This document shows positions 25,692 through 33,358 of a DNA stretch of 43,906 bases, one piece after another. Source of the DNA: Lachnospiraceae bacterium UBA1201 (GTDB lineage Bacteria > Bacillota > Clostridia > Lachnospirales > Lachnospiraceae). The stretch covers positions 1 through 43,906 of the forward strand of contig DBXX01000067.1 of assembly GCA_002309675.1 (NCBI GenBank), written 5' to 3'. Made by a program: the position numbers and the translations under genes. The notes under the pieces were generated by a model. The model saw only the letters and a program-made list of their open reading frames with translations, was not told where the DNA came from and did not search any database. Numbering within the stretch: the first letter of the stretch is position 1; every line of letters starts with the position of its first letter.

Positions 25692-26957
25692 ATGGCAGCA
25701 AAACTGATCAAAAAGCCGGTCACCGGCATGAAAGATATATTACCCCGCGAGATGGAGATCCGCGATTACCTCATTGCCCTTATTAAGAAGACGTATAAGG
25801 GCTTCGGCTATACGCCGATCGAGACTCCGTGCGTGGAAAACATTGAAAACCTCTGCAGTAAAAACGGCGGGGAAAATGAAAAACTGATCTTCAAGATCTT
25901 AAAGCGCGGCGCGAAGCTGGACCTTTCGACGGCGGCATCCGAGCAGGATCTCGTGGATTCCGGTCTGCGTTACGACCTGACCGTCCCGCTCGTTCGTTAC
26001 TACTCGAATAATGCGCAGGATCTGCCCAGCCCGTTTAAGGCCCTGCAGATCGGCAGCGTATGGCGTGCAGACCGCCCCCAGAAGGGACGTTTCCGCCAGT
26101 TCGTGCAGTGTGACATCGACGTTCTCGGCGACCCGACGAACCTCGCGGAGATCGAACTGATCCTCGCGACGACCACATTGCTCGGAAAGATCGGCTTCTC
26201 CGGCTTCGTCGTTCACATCAACGACCGCCGCATCTTAAAAGCGATGGCAGCGTACAGCGGCTTTGCGCCCGAGACCTACGATCAGGTTTTCATCACCCTC
26301 GATAAAATGGATAAGATCGGCCTGGACGGTGTGTCCGCCGAGCTTTTGGAGCAGGGCTTCGATCAGGAGGCGGTAGAGCGTTACACATCTCTGTTTACCG
26401 CGATGGAAGGCGCAGCGGATCCGCTGGAGGCTTTGGCTCAGAAACTGGGCGATGCGCTTCCAGCAGAGGTGCGTGACAGCCTGTCCCAGATCATGACCGG
26501 CGCGAAGAACGTTTCCGGCGCGGACTACATCCTGAAGTTCGACCCGACACTGGTGCGCGGCATGAGCTACTATACCGGAACCATCTTCGAGATCACGATG
26601 GAGGGTTTCCCGTTCTCCGTAGCCGGTGGCGGCCGCTACGACGAGATGGTCGGCAAGTTCACCGGTACACCGACTTGCGCCTGTGGTTTCTCCATCGGTT
26701 TCGAGCGTATCGTGACCATCCTGCTGGATCAGGGTTACACCGTGGAGACCGAAGAAAAGAAGGCATATCTGGTAGAAAAGACCATGCCCATGGATCGCCT
26801 CGCCGAGATCATTTCCCGTGCGCAAGAGGAGAGAAAGCAGGGGCGTGCCGTTCTTGTGTCCTATATGAATAAAAACAGGAAATTCCAGAAGGAGCAGCTC
26901 ACAAACGAGGGCTACACCGAGATCGTGGATTTCTATACCGAAGAATTGAAAAAATGA
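25692..26957 (+). CDS. hisS: Histidyl-tRNA synthetase
   Basis: Class II aminoacyl-tRNA synthetase charging tRNA(His). It has 421 residues. It starts KPVTGMKDILPREMEIRDYL, with motif 1 in the following helix/strand. Motif 2 is GLRYDLTVPLVRYYSNN with FKALQIGSVWRADRPQKGRFRQFVQCDIDVLG. The histidine-specific block is VRGMSYYTGTIFEI and motif 3 lies in FSVAGGGRYDEMVGKF to CGFSIGFERIV. A short C-terminal anticodon-binding domain follows (about 330-421). ATG 25692 follows AAGGAG at spacing 7. No T-box is visible upstream, so it is likely driven from the promoter in the hemZ 3' end together with degV. Confidence 0.96.
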   Translation: MAAKLIKKPVTGMKDILPREMEIRDYLIALIKKTYKGFGYTPIETPCVENIENLCSKNGGENEKLIFKILKRGAKLDLSTAASEQDLVDSGLRYDLTVPLVRYYSNNAQDLPSPFKALQIGSVWRADRPQKGRFRQFVQCDIDVLGDPTNLAEIELILATTTLLGKIGFSGFVVHINDRRILKAMAAYSGFAPETYDQVFITLDKMDKIGLDGVSAELLEQGFDQEAVERYTSLFTAMEGAADPLEALAQKLGDALPAEVRDSLSQIMTGAKNVSGADYILKFDPTLVRGMSYYTGTIFEITMEGFPFSVAGGGRYDEMVGKFTGTPTCACGFSIGFERIVTILLDQGYTVETEEKKAYLVEKTMPMDRLAEIISRAQEERKQGRAVLVSYMNKNRKFQKEQLTNEGYTEIVDFYTEELKK

Positions 26958-26960
26958 TAA

Positions 26961-26977
26961 GGTCCGGTGAGCGGACC
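26961..26977 (+). promoter_or_regulatory. Pre-Shine-Dalgarno stem-loop after hisS
   Basis: GGTCCG (26961-26966), loop GTGAG, CGGACC (26972-26977). It begins three bases after the hisS stop and ends 7 bases before AGGAGAGG (26985-26992). The 5' arm sequence ATAAGGTCCG is identical to that of the hairpin before ileS (35134-35143). Confidence 0.55.
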
Positions 26978-27002
26978 CGTAACCAGGAGAGGATCAGAAA
27001 TT

Positions 27003-28202
27003 ATGGATAAGGAAACTGCCCGCAAGATCATAAAGATCGCAGCGCTTTCGCTGGGGATCATCTTGTTTATCGCACTGATCGTGTATTTAGCCGTTATCGG
27101 CGCCAGAAAGCCTTCGTATCCGGACATTAATCTGGCGTCGCGGGTCACGACGGCAGATGATAAGCCGACATTGCCCCCCGACGGAATAGTCGTTGACGGA
27201 AAGACCCTTATGGAATCCCATAAAGAGTATTTTGCGGACCTGAATGATAATGGGTATTACGAGAAGATCTTAGTCAATAAGCGCAGTCTCGAGTACATGC
27301 CGGACATCGCGACCCTGTATATCAACAGCCGGGAAGTCTTCCAGGGATCAAACATAAAGGAGATCATGATTGAGAACCCCTTCGGCTGGGAGCGCGGCTG
27401 GATCATAGCGATGGGCGTTTATGAGGAAGGACTTCCGGAAGGATACCTTCGTTATCAGCTCTACGAATATACACGGGACAATGATTTCATCCAGATCGAC
27501 CGTGATCTGGAGCGCCTGGAGGATGTCGGCGGCGAGCCGATCCCGGTCATAGTACCGGAAGGCCAGCTTCGTTCGGCGTCACCGACGTTCACGAAGAATG
27601 ATAAGAACCTGGATATGATGATATATCTGGATATGCCGGAGATCTTCTATGTACAGATGACGGCAGAGGATATAGATCCGCTTTCGTTCTACATTCAGAC
27701 ACCGAAGAATGGACAGACGGTCTATCTGCACTATGCGAATAAGGAGTGGCCGACACTGAAATCCTCACGTGTAGAGAGAAGACTGAAGTCATTCCAGGCG
27801 GTCTATGATAAGATGGATATCACATCGAACCGTCGCATTTTGCCGATCGGTGAGCGTTACCAGATCGTAAAATTGATCTTCGTTGAAGATATTTCCACGA
27901 AGCAGTCCGAGTGGAACGGACAGCAGACCTGGTTCCAGTTGGCGCTGGCAGACGGTACCTATGTTTATGTTCTGGCCCAGAATCTCTGGAAGGATATGCA
28001 GATCGAGGAGACACCTACGACTGAAGCCGGCAGCGAGACCGAAGACGGTTCCGGGGATGCTTCCGCGGAGGAGACCGAAACGGGATACGATAGCGAGGAC
28101 GTGACTCCTGAGGTCCTGACACAGGAGGGTGACGGGACGGCCGAGGACGTAAGCGCAGTAACGAATGAAGAGCAGACGGGAGACCCGAATGCTGTGATTT
28201 AA
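27003..28202 (+). CDS. Membrane-anchored extracytoplasmic protein of unknown function
   Basis: A 399-residue protein with one N-terminal membrane helix (about residues 11-31: KIAALSLGIILFIALIVYLAV) after a basic cytoplasmic tip (MDKETARKIIK), so the bulk is outside. No cleavable signal or lipobox is seen. The middle is mixed alpha/beta with an acidic tone. Residues about 276-326 (RRILPIGERYQIVKLIF to TYVYVLAQNLW) resemble a small SH3-like beta barrel, as found in cell-wall-targeting proteins. From about 330 on the sequence is low-complexity and acidic (Glu, Thr, Gly, Ser-rich), probably disordered. ATG 27003 follows AGGAGAGG. I do not recognise a family and assign no function; a wall-associated role is a guess from topology. 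Confidence 0.8.
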   Translation: MDKETARKIIKIAALSLGIILFIALIVYLAVIGARKPSYPDINLASRVTTADDKPTLPPDGIVVDGKTLMESHKEYFADLNDNGYYEKILVNKRSLEYMPDIATLYINSREVFQGSNIKEIMIENPFGWERGWIIAMGVYEEGLPEGYLRYQLYEYTRDNDFIQIDRDLERLEDVGGEPIPVIVPEGQLRSASPTFTKNDKNLDMMIYLDMPEIFYVQMTAEDIDPLSFYIQTPKNGQTVYLHYANKEWPTLKSSRVERRLKSFQAVYDKMDITSNRRILPIGERYQIVKLIFVEDISTKQSEWNGQQTWFQLALADGTYVYVLAQNLWKDMQIEETPTTEAGSETEDGSGDASAEETETGYDSEDVTPEVLTQEGDGTAEDVSAVTNEEQTGDPNAVI

Positions 28203-28210
28203 TACATAGC

Positions 28211-28228
28211 AGGTTCGCGAGCGAACCT
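28211..28228 (+). promoter_or_regulatory. Pre-Shine-Dalgarno stem-loop before the GH120-like gene
   Basis: AGGTTCG (28211-28217), loop CGAG, CGAACCT (28222-28228), 6 bases before AGGAGG at 28235-28240. The stem equals the ileS hairpin core with a C-G to T-A replacement on both arms. Confidence 0.55.
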
Positions 28229-28251
28229 ACAACTAGGAGGTTGGTTTACAC

Positions 28252-30231
28252 ATGAAAATTTACGTGAATGCGAGGGCGGGCCGTGACGGAAACGGCTCGA
28301 AGGATCTGCCTTTCAAGCGTATCAGCGAGGCAGCAAAAGTGGCTCAGCCGGGCGATGAGGTCATCGTAGCGAGCGGCATTTACCGCGAGTATGTCGATCC
28401 GAAGTTTGCGGGTCGCGAGGACGCGCCGATCGTGTACCGCAGCGAGGAGCCTTTGGGCGCGGTCATCACCGGCGCGGAGCTCCTGACGGGTTGGACGAAG
28501 CTCGGAAGCGGCGTCTGGACCGCAAGCGTGGATAACTCTGTTTTCGGCACCTACAATCCGTACACGACGTATGTTTATGGCGACTGGTATTTCGCGGGAC
28601 GTTCCCGTCACACCGGTTGCGTCTACCTGAACGATAAGGCTCTCTACGAGTGTAAGACCATGGAGGAGTGTATCGCAGGTCAGGCGACCGAGTATTCCTG
28701 GGAGCCCGAGGCTTCCAAATACAAATGGTTCGCCGAGCAGAAGGATGGCCGTACCGTATTTTACTGTAATTTCCAGGGCGTGGATCCGAACCGCGAGAAG
28801 GTCGAGATCAACGTCCGCCGCCGCTGTTTCTTCCCTTCGAAGATCGGCGTGAGCTACATCACGGTTTCCGGCTTTGCGATCGAGAAGGCAGCGACCACGT
28901 GGGCGCCGCCGGCCGCTTTCCAGGATGGTATGATCGGCCCGCATTGGTCGAAGGGATGGATCATCGAGGACTGCGATATCTCCAACAGCAAGTGCGCAGG
29001 TATCTCCCTCGGTAAGTATTTCGATCCGGCCAATGACCATTATTTCACCTATAAGCATGTAAAGAGCCCGACCCAGATGGAGCGTGACGCGGTCTGCCGC
29101 GGACAGTTCCACGGCTGGTCGAAGCGGAGAGTGGGCAGCCACATCATTCGCCGGAACAATATCCACCACTGCGAGCAGGGCGGAATCATCGGACGTATGG
29201 GCGGCGTGTTCTCACTGATCGAAGACAACCATATCCATCACATCAACAACATGATGGAGCTGGGCGGCGCCGAGATCGCCGGCATCAAACTGCATGCCGC
29301 GATCGATGTGACCATGCGCAGAAATTATATCCATCATTGCACCATGGGCATCTGGACCGACTGGGAAGCACAGGGAACGCGGATCTCGCAGAACCTGCTG
29401 TGCTGTAACCAGCGCCCGGCGTTCGCAAAGCAGCTGCCCGGCGGCATGATGTGCCAGGATATCTTCGTTGAGGTGGGGCACGGCCCGACCCTGATCGACA
29501 ACAACCTCCTGCTGTCTGAGGTATCGCTTCGTATGGCGACCGAGGGCGTGGCTATGGTCCACAACCTGATCTGCGGTTCCTTTACCTCCGTCGGCGACGG
29601 TACCGATAACATCACGGACGGCGTGCTGCGTCAGCGCTACACCCCGTACCACATGCCGCATCGCACCGAAGTTATGGGCTTCATGACCATCCTCCATGGC
29701 GACGATCGTTTCTACAACAACATCTTCGTTCAGAAGTGGCCGGACGGCAGCCAGATGACCGAAAACCACGAGAACCTCGAGGTCGGCACCCACGTGATGG
29801 ACGCCTATCCGACCTACGAAGAGTGGATCTCCCACTTCGATATGGAGAGCGAGACCCCGGACATGGGAGCACTGGCGAAATATCATTTTTCCGCCCTTCC
29901 CGTGTGGTCCGAGGGCAATGCATACCTGGCCGGCGCGAAGGCGTACTGCCACGAGAAGCATAACCTCTTAAGCAGCGCTCCGGTGACCGTAGAAGTGAAG
30001 GAAGAGGACGGCGCTCCCGTTCTTATGACGAACCTCTACGATTTCATCACGGACTTCAGCTGCCCGCTCATCACGACACAGACGCTCGGCATGGCCTTCG
30101 AGCCCGAGCAGCGTTTCGAGAATAACGACGGTTCCGATATCATCTTCGATACCGACTACCTCGGAGATCACCGCGGACTCTCGGTTCTGCCCGGTCCGTT
30201 CGCAACGCCCATTAAGAAAGTAAAGGTGTGA
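28252..30231 (+). CDS. GH120-like beta-xylosidase (right-handed beta-helix)
   Basis: A 659-residue protein resembling GH120 beta-xylosidases, which release xylose from xylo-oligosaccharides and have a right-handed parallel beta-helix core. The N-terminus reads IYVNARAGRDGNGSKDLPFKRISEAAK, followed by PGDEVIVASGIYREYVDPK. Strong family blocks are VEINVRRRCFFPSKIGVSYITVSGF, GPHWSKGWIIEDC, HEIAGIKLHAAIDV-like GAEIAGIKLHAAIDVTM, WTDWEAQGTRISQN and DIFVEVGHGPTLIDNN. By analogy with the Thermoanaerobacterium enzyme, Asp370 (TDWEAQ) would be the nucleophile and Glu407 (FVEVGHG) the acid/base. No signal peptide, so cytoplasmic. ATG 28252 follows AGGAGG at spacing 11. Its TGA is adjacent to the next gene, a thioesterase. 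The GH120 call is from remembered family sequence, not from a search. Confidence 0.82.
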   Translation: MKIYVNARAGRDGNGSKDLPFKRISEAAKVAQPGDEVIVASGIYREYVDPKFAGREDAPIVYRSEEPLGAVITGAELLTGWTKLGSGVWTASVDNSVFGTYNPYTTYVYGDWYFAGRSRHTGCVYLNDKALYECKTMEECIAGQATEYSWEPEASKYKWFAEQKDGRTVFYCNFQGVDPNREKVEINVRRRCFFPSKIGVSYITVSGFAIEKAATTWAPPAAFQDGMIGPHWSKGWIIEDCDISNSKCAGISLGKYFDPANDHYFTYKHVKSPTQMERDAVCRGQFHGWSKRRVGSHIIRRNNIHHCEQGGIIGRMGGVFSLIEDNHIHHINNMMELGGAEIAGIKLHAAIDVTMRRNYIHHCTMGIWTDWEAQGTRISQNLLCCNQRPAFAKQLPGGMMCQDIFVEVGHGPTLIDNNLLLSEVSLRMATEGVAMVHNLICGSFTSVGDGTDNITDGVLRQRYTPYHMPHRTEVMGFMTILHGDDRFYNNIFVQKWPDGSQMTENHENLEVGTHVMDAYPTYEEWISHFDMESETPDMGALAKYHFSALPVWSEGNAYLAGAKAYCHEKHNLLSSAPVTVEVKEEDGAPVLMTNLYDFITDFSCPLITTQTLGMAFEPEQRFENNDGSDIIFDTDYLGDHRGLSVLPGPFATPIKKVKV

Positions 30232-30236
30232 AAACA

Positions 30237-30635
30237 GTGAGTACATTTCAAAGTTTGGAAGAGGCACAGGCCTTTTTTACGCAGGATCGTTTCGCAACTG
30301 AGAACGGAATGACCCTGGATGAGATCGGCGAGGACTACGCGGTCTGCAGTGTGGTCCTTACGGCACGCCACAGAAACGCGTACGGCGGTGTCATGGGCGG
30401 CGTGATCTTCACGCTCGCCGACTACGCATTTGCCGCAGCATCGAACAACATACATAGAGTTACGGTCGCGATGCAGGTATCCATCAACTACCTGAGTGCG
30501 CCGAAAGGCGAGAAACTCATCGCTACCGCGAAATGTATCAAAGATGGCAAAACGAGCATGGTTGTCAATGTCGATATCGTGGATGACACGGGACGCGCCG
30601 TGGCTCAGTTCGTCGGCACCGGCTTCAAACTATAG
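30237..30635 (+). CDS. PaaI-family hotdog thioesterase
   Basis: A small acyl-CoA thioesterase-like protein of 132 residues (from GTG 30237) in the PaaI/hotdog family. The active-site helix reads HRNAYGGVMGGVIFTLADYAFAAASN, where the catalytic-type Asp in LAD is kept but the usual HGG histidine is Met. Then come VTVAMQVSINYLSAPKGEKLIATAKCIKDGKTSMVVNVDI and a C-terminal strand ending FVGTGFKL. Two starts are possible: GTG 30228, which overlaps the preceding TGA, or GTG 30237, which has AAAGGTG (30222-30228) at a workable distance and is preferred. It is coupled to the xylosidase gene and is followed by a strong terminator. The acyl substrate is unknown. Confidence 0.83.
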   Translation: MSTFQSLEEAQAFFTQDRFATENGMTLDEIGEDYAVCSVVLTARHRNAYGGVMGGVIFTLADYAFAAASNNIHRVTVAMQVSINYLSAPKGEKLIATAKCIKDGKTSMVVNVDIVDDTGRAVAQFVGTGFKL

Positions 30636-30643
30636 TTTCAGAT

Positions 30644-30692
30644 CCCGAATGCGCGTGCGTGCACGCGTGTTCGGGTTTCTCTTTTACTTTTT
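30644..30692 (+). terminator. Intrinsic terminator after the thioesterase gene
   Basis: CCCGAA (30644-30649) with TTCGGG (30670-30675), a TG/TG internal mismatch, and CGCGTG (30652-30657) with CACGCG (30662-30667) around a 4-nt loop. The tail TTTCTCTTTTACTTTTT follows. It closes the xylosidase-thioesterase unit. Confidence 0.88.
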
Positions 30693-30706
30693 ACCGTATA
30701 GAAGGG

Positions 30707-30727
30707 AAGGTTTGCCATCCAAACCTT
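30707..30727 (+). promoter_or_regulatory. Stem-loop just before the AEC transporter start
   Basis: AAGGTTTG (30707-30714), loop CCATC, CAAACCTT (30720-30727), eight perfect pairs with a 5-nt loop. It ends 10 bases before the ATG at 30738. No clear Shine-Dalgarno separates the two, so the hairpin could directly affect initiation. Core matches the AGGT/ACCT set. Confidence 0.55.
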
Positions 30728-30737
30728 GTGAAAAACG

Positions 30738-31655
30738 ATGATACTGTTAATTCAAATGACGGTCCTGCTCATCATTATGACCGTCGGTTTTATATGCAAC
30801 AAGATCAAACTCCTGGACGACGCTTCCACAAAGCATATTTCCGCTCTCGTGGTCAATGTCGCGAACCCCTGTCTGGTCCTTTCCGCCGCGGCGGCGGACC
30901 ACTCCGGCTCCGATAAATCGAAGCTCTTGCAAGTCGCGTTGATCGCAGTCATACTGTATGCCTGCCTGATCTTCCTGGCATTTGTAATCCCGCATCTGCT
31001 GAAGGTGGAGAAACCGAGCGTCCCGACCTACCGGCTCATGACCATCTTTTCCAACATCGGTTTCATGGGCTTTCCGGTCATCGAAGCGGCCTACGGAAAG
31101 GAAGCCCTGCTGTATGCTTCGATCTTCCTGTTTCCGTATAACATCCTGATCTACACCTATGGCATCTCCCAGATGACGGGAGAGTCTTTCGTGCGCGGAA
31201 AGATCCAGTGGAAGAAGATCTTCAATATCGGCGTGGACGCCGGCATCGTAGCCTTGATCATCTATATTTTCAACATCCCGGTGCATTCCGTACTGGTGAA
31301 GACCATCGATGCCCTGAGCGGCCTGACAGCGCCGCTGTCCATGATCGTCATCGGCTATTCCTTTGCGAAGATGAACCTGAAGGAACTCTTCACCGACGTT
31401 CGCATGCTCGTATTTTCCGTGATCAAATTAGGCTTGATCCCGCTGGCGGGTGTGGCGATCCTGCGTTTGTTCGGAGTCGGCGGCGACCTGCTCGGAGTCT
31501 GCTTCATCATGCTGGCGACCCCGGTCGGAAGCATGACGGCCATGATGGCAGGCTGGTACGGAAAGAACGAAGAACTCGCCGCCCGCGCCGTCGCCATCAC
31601 CACACTTTTATCCGTGGCGACCATTCCGCTGATGAGTATGCTGCTGAATGTATAA
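30738..31655 (+). CDS. AEC-family (auxin efflux carrier-like) permease
   Basis: Integral membrane transporter of 305 residues with about ten hydrophobic segments, matching the AEC family of organic-anion carriers. Landmarks: N-terminal MILLIQMTVLLIIMTVGFICNK, LVVNVANPCLVLSAA (family helix 2), FSNIGFMGFPVIEAAYG, ALSGLTAPLSMIVIGYSFAK at the start of the second half, and a C-terminal MLATPVGSMTAMMAGWYGKNEELAARAVAITTLLSVATIPLM. Bacterial members carry malate, malonate or similar acids, and the substrate cannot be read here. ATG 30738 has no obvious Shine-Dalgarno within 12 bases, but gives the normal family start. It lies after the terminator at 30644-30692, so it needs its own promoter, which I could not define. 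Confidence 0.87.
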   Translation: MILLIQMTVLLIIMTVGFICNKIKLLDDASTKHISALVVNVANPCLVLSAAAADHSGSDKSKLLQVALIAVILYACLIFLAFVIPHLLKVEKPSVPTYRLMTIFSNIGFMGFPVIEAAYGKEALLYASIFLFPYNILIYTYGISQMTGESFVRGKIQWKKIFNIGVDAGIVALIIYIFNIPVHSVLVKTIDALSGLTAPLSMIVIGYSFAKMNLKELFTDVRMLVFSVIKLGLIPLAGVAILRLFGVGGDLLGVCFIMLATPVGSMTAMMAGWYGKNEELAARAVAITTLLSVATIPLMSMLLNV

Positions 31656-31744
31656 GATAGGTCGTTTCAATTTTTCAGAAGAGAATTGCTTCAGAATACT
31701 CACAACGACCTGATATAAAAAATTCACAATATTTGAAACACATA

Positions 31745-31773
31745 TTGACATGGGTTTTATTATCCACTATACT
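31745..31773 (+). promoter_or_regulatory. Sigma-A promoter for the solute-binding lipoprotein gene
   Basis: Consensus -35 TTGACA at 31745-31750, 17-bp spacer, -10 TATACT at 31768-31773. Predicted start near 31780 gives a leader of about 53 nt. Just upstream, AGGTCGTT (31659-31666) and AACGACCT (31704-31711) form a wide inverted repeat after the AEC stop. Confidence 0.85.
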
Positions 31774-31832
31774 GAAGAAAATATCTAAGAGTATCATCGT
31801 ATATGAGTTGAATTATTACTTAGGGAGTGGAT

Positions 31833-33275
31833 ATGAAAAAAAACACGTGGCTTTATATTTCCCTGATTTTTATATGTGTGGCTCTGACGGCGTGCCGTGA
31901 AAAAAATGCTCCTTCGGAGCCGGATGTTTCTGTTGCCTCACTTTCTTCTACGGAGGCGGCACCATCGGAAACCGCTATGAACGAAGCCGACAGCTCCTTT
32001 CCTGAGATGAGTTCAGGGATAGTAGAGACAGAGATAGATACAACTTCTGATTTGAGTAATGCTTCTCCCCATCTGGTTTGGGCAGTTGGGCTATCTCCAT
32101 ATATCGATGCAAAAGCCCGGGCGGAGATTATCAGTTTCTTACATAAAAATGGGATTGATTGCGAAATTGATTTTGTTGATGTAGAAGGCGGAGAAACATA
32201 TAGGACATGGTATGAACAGCAAAAGCAGAATGGTACACCTCCCGATATAATGGCCGTAGCACCCTGGCAATATGGAATATATGATGCCGTCGATTTTATT
32301 ACGGCAGAGGTGCTTCCGCTCGATGATTATTTGAAAACAGAGACGGGAAAGAGACTTCAGGACAGTTACTGTGATATCGAGTGGAAACAAGTGACAATAG
32401 ATGGAAAGATATATACAGTTCCAAAGCGAATGAGACAGAGATCGTATGATCAGTATATCTATGTCAACGATCGTGATAAGAATGCATTTGAAGAGTCTTT
32501 CGATGGTTCGTATGAGTCTTTGAGACAGATTTGCGAGGGGAGTACCGCAGAACGCCCGATCATTGGTTCAGACTCGTTAGGTTCGGCCCGTCTATGCCCT
32601 TTTTTGGGCTTTATATGCCGAAACTCTTTGTTTTATGATACGGCTTCTAAGACTTTTGACGACCTGTGCGGAGATGACAGGTTGAAGGACCTTCTGCTGG
32701 ATGTACACAGCGATATGATGACGGGGCGATTTGTGTCGTGGGCTTCTTCGGATATTTTGGCAGATGACGTTTTTGCATATATTACCGACAAACAACTAAA
32801 CGGATCGGCGGCAGGATATACCCGATATGTGTTGAGTCCTTATGTTTTTACTATAAATTCAGGGGCGTTTGGTGTTTGTGCTTTTTCTTCGAAACAGGAA
32901 CTGGCGCTGCAGGTTCTCGGCGCATGCTTTTCAGATCCTGAGATCGCTTCATTGATTGGCTATGGTGAGGTGAGCGTAGAGGAATGGGATAAAGAAACAG
33001 AGATGATTAAAACTTATACGCCAGATAAACTGACTGGATTTATGCCCAAATTATCAAAGGAAGATATAGAAAAATTATATCGGGTGTATCAGATGAATGA
33101 TAAAACAATCGGCAAAATGATAACTTTCAGAGACTCTATAAGCGGCATTGGCATCGTGAACCCGAATTTTCCCGATATTTTGGAGAGTTATTCTGCTGAT
33201 CTGGAGGATAACAGCGAAATATACGACAAGATCAACCAACAACTGAAAGAGTGGACGAAGAATCATAATGACTAA
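31833..33275 (+). CDS. Extracellular solute-binding-like lipoprotein
   Basis: A 480-residue secreted lipoprotein. The signal is MKKNTWLYISLIFICVALTAC, with the lipobox LTAC placing the lipidated Cys at residue 21. A Ser/Thr/Glu-rich linker (about 22-70) leads into a domain that resembles ABC-transporter solute-binding proteins of family 1 (VWAVGLSPYIDAKARAEIISFLHKNGID, PPDIMAVAPWQYGIYDAVDF, DGKIYTVPKRMR). The C-terminal half has ALQVLGACFSDPEIASLIGYG, also typical of such proteins. No permease or ATPase genes are adjacent. Start ATG 31833 follows AGGGAG (31822-31827) at spacing 5. Base and codon use are visibly AT-richer than in flanking genes. The ligand is unknown, probably a sugar or peptide by family habit. 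Confidence 0.8.
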   Translation: MKKNTWLYISLIFICVALTACREKNAPSEPDVSVASLSSTEAAPSETAMNEADSSFPEMSSGIVETEIDTTSDLSNASPHLVWAVGLSPYIDAKARAEIISFLHKNGIDCEIDFVDVEGGETYRTWYEQQKQNGTPPDIMAVAPWQYGIYDAVDFITAEVLPLDDYLKTETGKRLQDSYCDIEWKQVTIDGKIYTVPKRMRQRSYDQYIYVNDRDKNAFEESFDGSYESLRQICEGSTAERPIIGSDSLGSARLCPFLGFICRNSLFYDTASKTFDDLCGDDRLKDLLLDVHSDMMTGRFVSWASSDILADDVFAYITDKQLNGSAAGYTRYVLSPYVFTINSGAFGVCAFSSKQELALQVLGACFSDPEIASLIGYGEVSVEEWDKETEMIKTYTPDKLTGFMPKLSKEDIEKLYRVYQMNDKTIGKMITFRDSISGIGIVNPNFPDILESYSADLEDNSEIYDKINQQLKEWTKNHND

Positions 33276-33297
33276 TGATGCGACCACCCATCATATG

Positions 33298-33342
33298 ATC
33301 GTTCCACTCCATCGAAAGGTGCTGAGTGGGACGATGTTTTAT
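33298..33342 (+). terminator. Stem-loop between the two lipoprotein genes (terminator-like)
   Basis: ATCGTTCCACTC (33298-33309) pairs with GAGTGGGACGAT (33324-33335), 12 positions with one T-G wobble, 14-nt loop. GTTTTATT follows. The short U-run supports termination, but it also ends 15 bases before AGGAGGG (33351-33357) of the next gene. Confidence 0.55.
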
Positions 33343-33358
33343 TGGAGACCAGGAGGGA

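Noticed and set aside
31659..31711. Wide inverted repeat AGGTCGTT/AACGACCT as a terminator for the AEC gene
   Set aside because: The loop is 37 nt and the following sequence is A-rich rather than a U-run. It may be regulatory but is too weak to call.
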